DNA from: Stemphylium vesicarium
Lineage: Eukaryota > Ascomycota > Dothideomycetes > Pleosporales > Pleosporaceae
Assembly: GCA_004380135.1 (NCBI GenBank)
Contig: QXCR01000151.1
Coordinates: 1-64,000 of the forward strand
Direction of reading: 5' to 3'
DNA: 64,000 bases
Shown: piece after piece, positions 9,781 to 19,083 of the stretch
Numbering within the stretch: position 1 is the stretch's first letter
Layout of the letters: each line of letters opens with the position of its first letter
The notes under the pieces: generated by a model
Told to the model about the DNA's origin: nothing
The model's input: only the letters and a program-made list of their open reading frames with translations
The model's database searches: none
Position numbers and translations under genes: made by a program

Positions 9781-10085
9781 TTAAGCATTCTTACTCTACT
9801 ATAGTACAAATGAAGGAAAGAAATAGTAATAACAATAGAAAACACAGTAAAGAGTCTAAGTTAAAAATGTCTTTTTCATCTGGTCTATCTTCACCTGTTA
9901 AATTATTAGATCTTGAAACAGGTAAAGAAAAACTTTTTAATTCTAATGTACAAGCTGCCAATTTCTTAAATATTAGTGAATGAACTATTCGTAAGTATAA
10001 AAAGAGGGGAGCTGTGTTTAAAAATAGATGGAGTATATTAGCTGTAAATAAATAGGAGTAACTTTAAAATGCAAGATAAAAAAAA

Positions 10086-10158
10086 GCCCAGGTAGCTCAA
10101 TTGGTAGAGCGAAACTTTGAAGGTGTTTAGGTTATAAGTTCAAATCTTGTCTTGGGCA
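10086..10158 (+). tRNA. trnF: tRNA-Phe(GAA)
   Basis: Acceptor GCCCAGG with CTTGGGC, loop TTGAAGG giving GAA, T-arm ATAAG-TTCAAAT-CTTGT. One T-T mismatch closes the anticodon stem. Confidence 0.82.
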
Positions 10159-11957
10159 TATATTAATATATTGTATTATAGGTTATTTTAGTTTTAATAA
10201 TGAAGCATACCTAAAAAAGATGTTTTCATTGAAATAGTGTATAGAATTGGGGTGTATGGCAGATGTATATAGTATACTGTTAAAAAGGTAAATGTATTTA
10301 AGTAAGTTAAATTTTCTCAAATAGCCCGGCGTCTTCTTGGCTCAATATCGTGTGATATGCTGGAAAATCAGAATCGAGGAGAGTTCGAAAGATGAGACGT
10401 TCGGAAGAAAACGGGTCGAGATTTTGGTGGACAGGTTCGGTAGTCCAGACTTTAAAAGGGAATTGGTCGAGGGTACAGTAGTAGCCATTGTGGTGTGGAT
10501 GATGTGGGGAGTGGTGTGGTATGGTAAGTGGAAGGGTGGTTTTTTATTTTTTTTTCGACGTAATTTCTATGAAATTACTAGAAAAAAAATTAGAAGTGTG
10601 TTGATAAAAGCGGTTGGCGAAAGGATGGCTGGTGGACGGTAGGTTGTGGTATGCGATGCCTTGGTGGGGTGGTGAAAACGAAATAGTCGGGAGAAAAGGG
10701 TGGTACTTATACTTTAAAACGCCAACAAGGCGACGGCAATTTTTAGCTGTGCCAACAAAGCAACCATGTTATTTTTAGCTGTGCCAACAAAGCAACCATG
10801 CTGCCAATTAGACTAGGCATCCAATCGTTGAACCGAGTAGAAGTCATATTAGCATTATTGCACAAAGCTCATAATTCTACACCTTATCTCTTTCATACTT
10901 TAACTTTGCCAATCATGTCTTCTGTATACCGTTACTCTCTTTTACTTTTTTTTTATATATCTATGATATATAAAAAAAAAGTTCCTCGGCGTCTGAGTAA
11001 AAAAAAAAAGAAATATGGAATATTTCTTTTTTTTTAAGCTGCGTAATTTTTTTCTAGCAATTTCGTAGAAATTGCGTCGAAAAAAATAAGAGGGAAGAAG
11101 ATAAACCTCTCGTGCTCATTCGATCAAATTTACCATTGGGTATAAGGTATATCTGTACAGTAAAAGGGAACACTTGGCTCATTGTACGAGGGAACAAAAA
11201 TAACTTTGTCAGATACCACTTAGCTTCGGGACTCCGTTGTTCCAGATTCTGATGAGGAATCTATTTGTAAGCTTATATTCATTCCTACACCTTATACTAC
11301 CTCCGTTCTACACTTCTTTACTAAAGGTTTTCAGTAACAATCGTCCAGAAACACCTCCTACGTTATTATACTTGTTCAGCCACATACAAACCAACTGTAT
11401 AATCTTCCGTTTAAGCACGATGCGACAAACAAGTGTATAAGGCGAACACCGTTAAACTTGAACACATAAAGGTTACTTTTATTTTTACAAAAAGGGGTAA
11501 ATATATTTATACGGTTATTTATAATTTTTATCTTTTATATATAAATACATAGTAATGTATTTTATATGTTTGTTATAAATTAAATGTACTAATGTTTAAT
11601 TAAATGCATTAACAAATAAAATCTTTAGCTATAAGTTCAAATCTTATATCGAGCATATTATTTAAAAAGTAGTATTTAGTTTATTATAAGAAGATAAATT
11701 AAAAATGGTATACAGCTTAATAATTATTTATTTAATAGTTATGTTTAATGAAAATACAACTAAATTTAGGTTATTTAAGGTGTATCTAGTTATTTTAAAA
11801 TGTATTATACATTTAAGGTGAATTAACTTATTTTAAGTTGTGTTTATACTTTTAAGTTGTGTTTATATAAGTTATATTTGTATTGCTTATACAATATTTA
11901 TATCTTAAGGTTTATTTACACAGTATCCTAAAATAAATTTATTTTTTAGCACTAAAA
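10159..11957. other. 1.8-kb region of unusual composition, no recognised gene
   Basis: 10325-10700 is less AT-rich than the surroundings and contains a 101-codon open frame (10337-10642). 10720-10805 contains two direct copies of ATTTTTAGCTGTGCCAACAA plus CAACCATG. 10940-11090 holds three hairpins, including the AGAAATATGGAATATTTCT type. 11095-11230 is open in one frame (LVLIRSNLPLGIRYI… to a stop near 11260, using in-frame TGA) with no Met start. The rest is AT-rich. The base make-up suggests foreign or old plasmid-type DNA, which is inference only. Confidence 0.45.
10337..10642 (+). CDS. Hypothetical 101-codon ORF, doubtful
   Basis: Open frame with Met start, ending TAG. It uses TGG for Trp rather than the TGA favoured in real genes here, and G-rich codons. 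A hairpin (10546-10590) lies inside the frame and encodes FFFRRNFYEITRKK, so part of the product is repeat-derived. No domain recognised. It may be fortuitous, or a remnant of transferred DNA. Confidence 0.2.
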   Translation: MAQYRVICWKIRIEESSKDETFGRKRVEILVDRFGSPDFKRELVEGTVVAIVVWMMWGVVWYGKWKGGFLFFFRRNFYEITRKKIRSVLIKAVGERMAGGR

Positions 11958-12040
11958 ATGGGTATGCTGAAATTGGTAGACAGGTCCCGCTTAGGACGGG
12001 GTGAAATTAATTCATATAAGTTCGAGTCTTATTACCCATA
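11958..12040 (+). tRNA. trnL: tRNA-Leu(UAG)
   Basis: Class II: acceptor ATGGGTA with TACCCAT, anticodon stem TCCCG/CGGGG around CTTAGGA (UAG), long variable arm, T-arm ATAAG-TTCGAGT-CTTAT. It reads CUN codons, so the UAG anticodon in the second tRNA-Pro copy is not needed. Confidence 0.9.
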
Positions 12041-12110
12041 AATATTATAGTAATGTATTATTCTATAAAGTTTACATATTTTAATTTTTTAATATGTTGA
12101 TCATTATTAA

Positions 12111-12182
12111 TATGTAGTAGACTAATGGTAAGTCATAAATTTTTGGTATTTACTTATGGGTGTTCGAATCACCCCTACATAA
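12111..12182 (+). tRNA. trnQ: tRNA-Gln(UUG)
   Basis: Acceptor TATGTAG with CTACATA, anticodon stem TAAAT/ATTTA around TTTTGGT (UUG), T-arm GGGTG-TTCGAAT-CACCC. Confidence 0.88.
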
Positions 12183-12187
12183 AAAAA

Positions 12188-12261
12188 GGTGGATATAGTT
12201 CAATTGGCAGAACAACTGTATGTGGCACAGTAAGTTCCCTGTTCGAGTCAGGGTATCCTCC
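12188..12261 (+). tRNA. trnH: tRNA-His(GUG)
   Basis: Anticodon stem ACTGT/ACAGT around ATGTGGC (GUG), T-arm CCCTG-TTCGAGT-CAGGG. The acceptor is eight pairs long, with an extra G(-1)-C73 pair typical of His tRNAs and one T-T mismatch. Confidence 0.87.
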
Positions 12262-12778
12262 CAGTATACTATTTGGTCCCCCCCCCCCTTACTTTTTTTT
12301 ACATATATTATGATATATGTAAAAAAAAGTAAGGGGGACCTTTTATATATAGGGTTGTTATTTAATAGGCTATATTAGTTTATATACGTTTATGCACGTT
12401 TATAGACTAATACAGTATACCTATTACATGTACTATAAATATACTTATACCTATGTGGTTTAGATAGGATGTTGGTTGTATCTACTAAAAATAAATATTC
12501 TCCAACCAATATACTATACTCTTTTTACTTTATACTTTAGGCTTAAATAGATGTTATTACGGTTTTAGATTGAAAAACGATAGCCTTTTATGTGCTAACT
12601 ATTTCACTTAACATAGTTTTACTTTATAGATTTTTTATTTTTTATAGATTTTATTGTATTTATAAGTTTTATTGTTTTTATCGATTTTATTCTTTTTATA
12701 GTTATATACGCTATAACCTTTTTTATCATAAAATGATAAAGTATTATAGTTTTAATAGTAAAAAACTTAAAAAAAAAA
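12262..12778. other. AT-rich spacer
   Basis: 12280-12340 is a C-run/ACATATATTATGATATATGT/G-run hairpin. 12620-12720 is pyrimidine-rich with repeated TTTTAT(A/C)GATTTTAT motifs. No gene seen. Confidence 0.55.
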
Positions 12779-12850
12779 GCCCGAGTAGTTCAATAGGTAG
12801 AACATTAATTTCATGCATTAATAACGAGAATTCGAATTTCTCCTCTGGCT
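12779..12850 (+). tRNA. trnM: tRNA-Met(CAU), third copy
   Basis: D-arm GTTC/GAAC, anticodon loop TTCATGC (CAU), T-arm GAGAA-TTCGAAT-TTCTC. The acceptor GCCCGAG with CTCTGGC carries one C-T mismatch. It could be the elongator Met or an Ile(CAU). Confidence 0.72.
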
Positions 12851-12889
12851 CATGGCAAAAAACAGATTAAAAACATATTAAATAAATTA

Positions 12890-13595
12890 CATTTCAAAAG
12901 TCCGATTATTTTACAGACCAGTTTTAAAGTAAATTTTCATAATTATTATTCTAGCAGTATTGTATATGAAGATGTATTAATTACTAAAATAAAAATATTA
13001 CAAGACAATAAACAAAAATGCGGAATTTATAAATGGATTAATAAAATAAATGGTAAAGCTATGTGGGAAGTTCCGCTAATTTAAGCTCACGTTTGTCAAG
13101 TTATTTATATATAAATTACCGACTCCGCTTAAAAAAAAGAAATATGGAATATTTCTTTTTTTACTCAGTCTTCTTTGCTAACTTTTTGTTAATATATCAT
13201 GATATATTAACAAAAAGTAAGCAAAGAAGACGCCGAGGCTAACTAAAAGAGCATCTATCTATAATAGTAAAATTTATAATGCTTTATTGGTTTATGGATA
13301 TAATATCTTTCGTCTGGAGATATTAGAGTATTGTCATAGATCTAATGTTATTAAAGTAGAACAAGACTATATATATAGATTTAAACCTGAATATAACATA
13401 TTAGCTAAAGCAGGATCTAGTTTAAATTTCAAACATTCTAAACAAACATTAGACAAGTTCAAATCTCGTAAATTAAGTGCTGAAGCTTTATCTAACTTAA
13501 AAAAAGCCAAAATTGGTGCAACTTTATCTCCTTTAGCTAAAGCTAATCGGTTAATAGCTACATCTCATACTATTACTATGCCCAGAATAATTTAA
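12890..13595 (+). pseudogene. Second broken GIY-YIG homing endonuclease
   Basis: KCGIYKWINKINGKA (about 13017-13060) and YVGSSANLSSRLSSYLYIN (about 13060-13120) are the two halves of a GIY-YIG catalytic motif in different frames, consistent with one lost A in the AAAGC run near 13057. A double hairpin (about 13127-13236) then splits the gene. The rest (YGYNIFRLEILEYC, EYNILAKAGSSLNFKHS) continues in frame to TAA at 13593-13595, overlapping the tRNA-like element before the nad2 copy. It is not translatable as one protein. Confidence 0.72.
13127..13236 (+). repeat. Double hairpin inside a GIY-YIG gene
   Basis: First palindrome AGAAATATGGAATATTTCT with A/T-run arms (13137-13156), then ACTCAGTCTTC, then TTAATATATCATGATATATTAA with GCTAAC/GTAAGC arms, then GACGCCGAGG. 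The same order of parts recurs near 8480, 10940, 18720 and 30870. Confidence 0.8.
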
Positions 13596-13733
13596 GGAAA
13601 TTGTTTACTACTTTTCACCCTTTTTTTATCTACGAATTACGGATTTGATTAATCAAATCGTAGATTCCGTAATTAAAAAAAAAGGAAAAAACGGGAGGGT
13701 GTAAATGGGGGAGTTCGAATCTCTCTATTCTGA
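13583..13733 (+). other. tRNA-like element before nad2 copy 1, with inserted palindrome
   Basis: CAGAATA and TATTCTG can pair as a seven-base acceptor, and GGAG-TTCGAAT-CTCTC forms a T-arm, but no D-arm or certain anticodon arm is seen. A palindrome (GATTTGATTAATCAAATC inside AATTACGGA…TCCGTAATT, about 13627-13683) interrupts it. Sister copies are at 15763-15914 and, without the palindrome, at 19084-19166. It may be an RNA-processing t-element. Confidence 0.45.
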
Positions 13734-13734
13734 T

Positions 13735-15305
13735 ATGTTACTAAATTCATTAATTTTATTACTGTTATCTAATGCTATTACATAAAGACGAAACAAATCT
13801 ATTCTTTATTCAAGAGCAACTATTACTATTTTACTTATTTCAGCTTTTATTGCATATGACAATTTATATCTTTTATTTTTGGCAAAAGGTGTAGGAATAT
13901 TCGGTGGATTATTCCATACGACAGCTACTACGAATTTTTTCCACCTTTTTATCTTTTTAATAACTAGCGTTATCTTATTATTAACTTCATTTTACCCTAG
14001 AAAGGTTTGATTAAAAGAATATAGCAGCCCGGCTAGATTTTTATTTACAAAAATAATCTATTACGGAACCTTACTTTTAAATAAAACGGGAGAGCAGTTT
14101 AAGTTTATAGATTACTCATTAATTATCTTATTTATTGTTACAGGAAGTGTTTTTCTAATTTCTACTAGTGATTTAGTATCCATATTCCTATCCATAGAAC
14201 TACAAAGTTATGGACTGTATTTATTATCAACTATCCATAGAGACTCAGAACCCGCTACATCGGGTGGTCTTATGTATTTTTTACTAGGGGGATTGTCCCA
14301 TTATTTATTTTTACGCCTGAAGAATTATTAAGCTTTTTTATTACTTTAGGTATAGGCATTCCAATATACTATATTGCAACACATTGTTATAGGGAAAGAG
14401 GGGTTTTACTTAGTACTGTTATGCTTAGCACGGAACCTGTTACTATAGCTCCACCAACTAATTCACATGGGGTTGTTGCTGTAACAATTACTTTTCTTCT
14501 TATGATGGCAGCCATAAGAGCCCATATAAGGGGTAGAAGAGATAGGCATATTATTAAATTAACGTGTATACCTATTTGAGATTCCGTTACTCAGGAATTT
14601 ATTAATGCATATGTAGATTTTAATGATCCTAGCGGTATTAACTTAAAAGAGCTTTTTTGGTTTAATATCAGTCCAAATACATCCTTAAACAGGGATTTTT
14701 TGAGGATTATATTAGATTGGGTGGAAATCAAAGAATAAAACAAACCTATTACGCTATTTTTACCTCTAGACTTGATATTTCATATATAGATCCAGATGCT
14801 AGAGAACATTGAAGAGGTGCTGGAAGAGTAGCTGGTGGGGCTTATAATACTGTTTATATCAAACAGATACCTGGTTTTGATATTTCTAACTGAACAAGAC
14901 TTCAAAGACAGGGATGAACAGTGTACACAGGGTTTGGTAGTAATGAGGTACTAATCACTCCTGGTCAAGTAATTAGCATAAGTTGTACTGCTTTTCTTGG
15001 CCAGTTGGATTATGAAAGGCGTTATATTCTTTCTGACTGAGTTTATCCACAGCTGAATCGTTAACTATTTTTTACTATAGATAGCTGTAGGATTCTTAAA
15101 GTTTCCGCTGCACCATTCCATTTTTGAAGTCCTGACGTTGTTACAACTTTTGTAGCTATAATAGCCAAAATTTCTATTTTTATTTTCTTATTAGAGTTAG
15201 TTCATTATACTAGTAAACCAATACTAGACCTAGATTTTTCTTGAACTACAAGTTTATTGTTTAGTTCTCTTTTATCTTTAGTTATAAGAACAATAGTAGG
15301 ATAAA
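13735..15305 (+). pseudogene. Chimeric broken copy of nad2 (copy 1)
   Basis: 13735-14298 copies the first 560 bases of nad2 but has TAA where nad2 has a TCA Ser codon (codon 18) and other changes. 14299-14337 is a piece of the nad2 3' end (PEELLS). 14338-15063 is foreign coding sequence (listed separately). 15075-15300 returns to the middle of nad2 with a deletion. It then joins sequence matching, inverted, the region behind cox2 (56240-56285) at a short shared AACAATAGTAGGA. A recombination product, not a gene. Confidence 0.8.
14338..15063 (+). other. Unknown foreign-looking coding block inside the nad2 copy
   Basis: Two consecutive open frames in code 4 (14320-14738 and about 14698-15063) join through a one-base slip at a six-T run near 14696, giving about 240 codons. 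The first part has a hydrophobic segment (VVAVTITFLLMMAAI) followed by a basic loop (RGRRDR). The second part has YAIFTSRLDISY, REHWRGAGRVAGGAYN and SDWVYPQLNR. In-frame TGA falls at sensible Trp positions, so it was selected as mitochondrial coding sequence, yet AGG, CAG and GGG codons are far commoner than in the resident genes. I do not recognise the family; an element- or plasmid-borne gene is possible. Confidence 0.5.
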
Positions 15306-15479
15306 ACCCATCTAATAACTCTAGATAGATTTTATTAAAATAATGTTATAGATTCCTGTTTTACTCCCTTGGGTTTATTTCATTTGAATAGCTAGCAAAT
15401 TAGCTATTACATAAATTTGGCTTTTAAAAGTTTAAGTCTCAAAATTATTAAGTTTTGAGGGAATGGTGGAGGGTTAAAC

Positions 15480-15600
15480 AACAAACTATATATTCTTAAT
15501 AACCTAATCTTCGGCTAATTTTTTTTTTCTAGTAATTTCGAATCTTCGAAATTACGTCGAAAAAAATAAATGCAAGGGTAAACCCCCTCTTGGGGACTAG
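15480..15600. repeat. Hairpin block with inverted copies elsewhere
   Basis: Palindrome AATTTCGAATCTTCGAAATT with CTAG/GTCG-type arms. 15495-15570 matches, inverted, 46915-46985. 15560-15695, including tRNA-Asn, matches, inverted, 43798-43935. Confidence 0.7.
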
Positions 15601-15624
15601 ATATCTTTATAACATTCTTTAATC

Positions 15625-15695
15625 GCCTTTATAGCTCAATGGTAGAGCGGAATACTGTTAATATTCTGATAAATGTTCGATTCATTTTAAAGGCT
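15625..15695 (+). tRNA. trnN: tRNA-Asn(GUU)
   Basis: Acceptor GCCTTTA with TAAAGGC, anticodon stem GAATA/TATTC around CTGTTAA (GUU), T-arm AAATG-TTCGATT-CATTT. An identical copy lies on the minus strand at 43798-43868. Confidence 0.9.
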
Positions 15696-15762
15696 TCTAT
15701 TCTTTATAGAAAACACCTTATTACTACTATTTTTAGTTTAAATGGATATCAAAAGCCTTTTG

Positions 15763-15914
15763 GTTTAATAATTTAAGGAAATTGTTTACTACCTTTCACC
15801 CTTTTTTAATCTACGAATTACGGATTTGATTAGTCAAATCGTAGATTCCGTAGTTAAAAAAAAAGGAAAAAACGGGAGGGTGTAAATGGGGGAGTTCGAA
15901 TCTCTCTATTCTGA
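15763..15914 (+). other. tRNA-like element before nad2 copy 2
   Basis: Diverged repeat of 13583-13733 including the same AATTACGGATTTGATT palindrome. The 5' acceptor half is degraded. It ends two bases before the ATG of the second nad2 copy. Confidence 0.4.
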
Positions 15915-15915
15915 T

Positions 15916-16385
15916 ATGTTACTAAATTCATTAATTTTATTACTGTTATCTAATGCTATTACATAAAGACGAGACAAATCTATTATCTATTCAAGAGCAA
16001 CTATTACTATTTTACTTATTTCAGCTTTTATTGCATATGACGATTTATATCTTTTATTTTTGGCAAAAGGTGTAGGAATATCCGGTGGATTATTCCATAC
16101 GACAGCTATTACTATTATACTCTCTGTTATGTTAAATATCAGTTATTTAATACTTATTTTAGCTTTTATTATTCTTCTAATTATTAGTTTAACAACAATC
16201 TTATTCCCCTTTGAGTTAAGAGTTACAAAAAGTATGATAACTATTAACTCTCCTATTCAGCTAATTGATCAGTTGAAAGGATATTTTTATATAAATCCCG
16301 TAATAACCTTAACTTTAGAACTTTATTATCTTTTGCTGGAATACCTCATTTAATAGGGTTTTTTGGTAAACAGATTATTTTAAAT
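15916..16385 (+). pseudogene. Chimeric broken copy of nad2 (copy 2)
   Basis: 15916-16110 repeats the nad2 start with the same TAA at codon 18 as copy 1. 16111-16235 is an unrelated hydrophobic segment (LILAFIILLIISLTTIL) not found in nad2. 16236-16385 is a later nad2 segment (SPIQLIDQLKGYFYINPV) that shifts frame and stops. The shared stop shows that copies 1 and 2 descend from each other rather than separately from nad2. Confidence 0.75.
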
Positions 16386-16540
16386 AATTTTCTATCTCAT
16401 CTAGTTTTGTGGGGACAAAACTTGTTTTTGTCCCTCAAAACAAGTTTTGAGGAACGAAAAACTAGGTAAACTTTTATATTCATATGTTTATAGTATAGTT
16501 TACAAATTTCAGAATAGATTTAATAATAATCATCCTAAGC

Positions 16541-16650
16541 GCTTAAAAAAAAAGAAATATGCAATATTTCTTTTTTTTTTACTCAGTCTTCGAGACGTTG
16601 TCTCTTACTTTTTTTTATATATTCAAGATATATTAAAAGTTAGACGCCGA
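16541..16650 (+). repeat. Double hairpin
   Basis: GCGCTT, an A-run, AGAAATATGCAATATTTCT, a T-run, ACTCAGTCTTCGAGACG, then a degenerate TATATATTCAAGATATAT hairpin and GACGCCGAGG. The same parts occur in the same order elsewhere in the window. Confidence 0.7.
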
Positions 16651-16735
16651 GGATTTTTTGTATTATTGACCTTAGGATTTATATTTGAATTAGGTAAAGA
16701 TGCATTAACTAGCTATAAACTTAGACTAGATTAGT
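16650..16735 (+). pseudogene. nad3 tail copy 1
   Basis: Encodes FFVLLTLGFIFELGKDALTS, matching the last helix of nad3 (FFVLLTLGFVFELGKGALNI). It lies at the end of a fortuitous chimeric frame starting at 16447. It shares bases with the copy at 21465-21530 that nad3 lacks, so the two copies share a source. Confidence 0.7.
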
Positions 16736-16739
16736 TCTA

Positions 16740-17479
16740 AACAAAAGCATAAATAACTTTTTAAACTTGTGATACAAATGTAATTCATCTTAATTTTATT
16801 ACAAATATTTTAGGAGAATAGTAGGGAAGTCCAGTGATTTAAACATAGCTTTTAAAAAGTGAGGTATAAGCTTGGGTAATTCACAGAAATTAAAATAATA
16901 AAAACTTTTAGTTTTTTATTATAACTATGAAATAAAAAGCCTTAATTAATCTTTGTTTTAGTTAAATATTACGTACATGACCCGGCTTACTTGTATCCAA
17001 GTAATATATCTTATATTATCTTAATAAAAAGATATATTCAAAAACCTTATGCTACTAATTCTAACAGATATTATAGCAAATATAACATATCAGGAGCGTA
17101 AAACAGTAGGATATTGTACAGACAATCCTTTAAAGTATATTATATATCACCCCCCCCCCCCCTCCCCCCAAAAAAAAATTTTTTTTATCATAGTTTAATT
17201 GTGTTATGAATTTAGACATAGTCGGTAAAAGGTTAATTTTTATATAGAGTTGGTATAAAGTATTTTTCAAGTTATTTTTCTTTATGACAACTTTATATAA
17301 TAATTAATAACTTGTTCTCAGTTTTCGATATATATTATAGTATTATTATAACAATATAGCTCAGATAATACGATTTAGCTATTAATAGTAATACACATTA
17401 AATTGAGTACAACTTTATTTTTAATTAAAACATTTTTTTTTTAGTTACCTTATTTATAGAGTACATTGTATATTATAAA
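16740..17479. other. AT-rich spacer without recognised gene
   Basis: 17150-17188 is a C-run followed by A- and T-runs. 17095-17130 has CAGGAGCG… sequence of mixed composition that might be intron debris. No tRNA or frame of note. The right end, from about 17440, is the duplicated tRNA-Pro block. Confidence 0.45.
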
Positions 17480-17552
17480 CGGGTTAGAGCCAGGTTGATT
17501 AGGCGCCTCATTTAGGTTGAGGATTTGTTATGTTTGAATCTTAATAACCCGA
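17480..17552 (+). pseudogene. Mutated tRNA-Pro copy with UAG anticodon
   Basis: Copy of 3449-3521. The acceptor is intact, but the anticodon TGG has become TAG, the D-loop GG is GA, the T-loop TTCGAAT is TTTGAAT, and the T-stem (TTATG/CTTAA) has a mismatch. If charged as Pro it would insert Pro at CUA/CUN codons. The decayed D- and T-arms and the intact tRNA-Leu(UAG) at 11958 argue for a dying copy. Confidence 0.7.
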
Positions 17553-17853
17553 AATAGGATTAAATCATTTCCCCCCCCCTCACAATCTTGCGGGGTAAAA
17601 ACTATAATAGTATATTTGATATGTAATGTATTATTAGATATGTAATTTATTACTTATTAACTTTATTACTTTATAAATCTGTAATATATATTTGTATTAC
17701 ATATTATAAGGATTAAGTTTATGGCTAGTACATATTTAATACTTAATTGTTAAATAGTAACATTTTTAATTGTTTAATAATATATTTAAAAGCTTTATCC
17801 TAATAATTTCGAAAAACTAATTTTATACTTGTAGTAAAACATAATAATTATAT
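17553..17853. other. Leader of atp6, partly duplicated from the rnl leader
   Basis: 17560-17735 is a diverged copy of 3530-3745, including ATTATAAGGATTAAGTTTATGGC, which in the original leads into rnl. The remainder is AT-rich 5' sequence of atp6. No ribosome-binding motif seen. Confidence 0.55.
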
Positions 17854-18627
17854 ATGTTTAAATATCAAACAATATTAAGCCCTCTTGACCAATTTGAAAT
17901 AAGAAACTTATTTAGTATAGATACACCGTTATTAGCAAATATGAACCTATCTATAACTAATATAGGGTTATATATGACTATAGCTGCTTTCATAGCTTTC
18001 TATTTTAGTATTTTAGCAACTAACCACTCAAAAATTACTCCAAACAAATGATCTTTAAGTCAAGAAACATTATATGCAACTATACATAGTATTGTTGTAA
18101 ACCAAATTAACAATAAAAATGGTCAAGCTTACTTCCCATTTATGTATGCATTATTTATTTTCATTTTAATAAACAACTTAATAGGAATGGTTCCTTATAG
18201 TTTTGCCTCAACATCACATTTTATCTTGACATTCTCACTTAGTTTTACTGTTGTATTAGGTGCAACAGTTTTAGGATTCAAAGAGCATGGATTAAAATTC
18301 TTTTCTTTATTTGTTCCTGCTGGTTGTCCTTTAGGATTATTACCTTTACTGGTACTAATAGAATTCATTTCATATCTTGCACGTAATGTATCTTTAGGAT
18401 TAAGATTAGCAGCCAACATATTATCAGGTCATATGCTTTTAAATATCTTAAGTGGATTTACATACAATATTATGAGTTCTGGTATCATTTTCTTTATCCT
18501 AGGATTATTACCATTAGCCTTTATAATTGCATTCTCTGGATTAGAATTAGGTATTGCCTTTATACAATCACAAGTATTTGTGGTATTATCTTGTTCATAT
18601 ATTAAAGATGCACTAGAATTACATTAG
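17854..18627 (+). CDS. atp6: ATP synthase F0 subunit a
   Basis: Subunit a of ATP synthase, lining the proton half-channels against the c-ring in the inner membrane; 257 residues, normal for fungi. Conserved blocks: LSPLDQFEIR at the start, WSLSQETLYATIHSIV with TGA for W (18052), FILINNLIGMVPYSFA, the channel helix with the essential Arg in SLGLRLAANILSGHML (codon near 18408), and the C-terminal QSQVFVVLSCSYIKDALELH. No intron or internal stop. The start is the only Met near the conserved N-terminus. It lies downstream of the duplicated tRNA-Pro block and upstream of hairpins and tRNA-Cys. Confidence 0.95.
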
Positions 18628-18895
18628 AGGTATATTACCTTTATACCACTGCGGGTTCCCAGCTTTTTTTTTATTTATATAAATAAAAAAAAAAGCAGGG
18701 GACCTTAAAGGGTTCCCAGCGCTTAAAAAAAAAAGAAATATTTCTTTTTTTTACCCAGTCTTCATCTTCTTTTTTTTTTAAAAGAAGATGAAGACGCCGG
18801 GGCTAACTTTTTTTTAATATATCATAATATATTAAAAAACTAAAAGGGAAAGAATTAGACTTTTGACCTTTTAAAAAGTTCTATAAAAAAAAAAA
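18628..18895. repeat. Hairpin cluster after atp6
   Basis: CAGC…GCTG hairpin around ATTTATATAAAT (18658-18700), a shortened AGAAATATTTCT hairpin (18722-18753), CATCTTCTTTTTT…AAAAGAAGATG (18765-18795) and a degenerate TATATCATAATATA hairpin (18806-18845). These could form 3' end structures for the atp6 transcript. Confidence 0.7.
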
Positions 18896-18967
18896 GGGGT
18901 GTGTTGCATAGGGCTATGCATTTTGATTGCAGATCATAAATATAAGGTTCAACTCCTTCACATCCCT
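18896..18967 (+). tRNA. trnC: tRNA-Cys(GCA)
   Basis: Acceptor GGGGTGT with ACATCCC, loop TTGCAGA giving GCA, T-loop TTCAACT between AAGG and CCTT. One mismatch in the anticodon stem. Confidence 0.82.
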
Positions 18968-19083
18968 GGATTCATGAACATACATAGATTATACTCATTA
19001 AAGGACATGCCATATACTAACTTTATATAAAAAAGTGTTATGAAAATAACCTTACAAGTCTACGGCTAGCATCTAACTTTTAC

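Larger units (their letters stand above)
9150..10055 (+). pseudogene. Broken GIY-YIG homing endonuclease invaded by hairpins
   Basis: Remains of a GIY-YIG endonuclease gene. The catalytic start is visible as SGIYRW (about 9182) and YIGSS (about 9223) but in different frames, so a frameshift separates them. The domain continues to RLEILEH (about 9365). A hairpin (9373-9412) then interrupts it; LNTLIPSYNILKFAGSS resumes in another frame (about 9440-9486). A second cluster of hairpins follows (9495-9770). The C-terminal tail with KLLDLETGKEKLF and a helix-turn-helix-like QAANFLNISEWTIRKYK runs to TAG at 10053-10055. It is not in a recognisable host gene, so it is a free-standing or orphaned copy, non-functional as it stands. 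Confidence 0.7.

Noticed and set aside
16447..16734. 95-codon plus-strand open frame
   Set aside because: A chance join of hairpin sequence (RLKKKKYAIFLFF) with a copied nad3 tail; no gene-like start or conservation.
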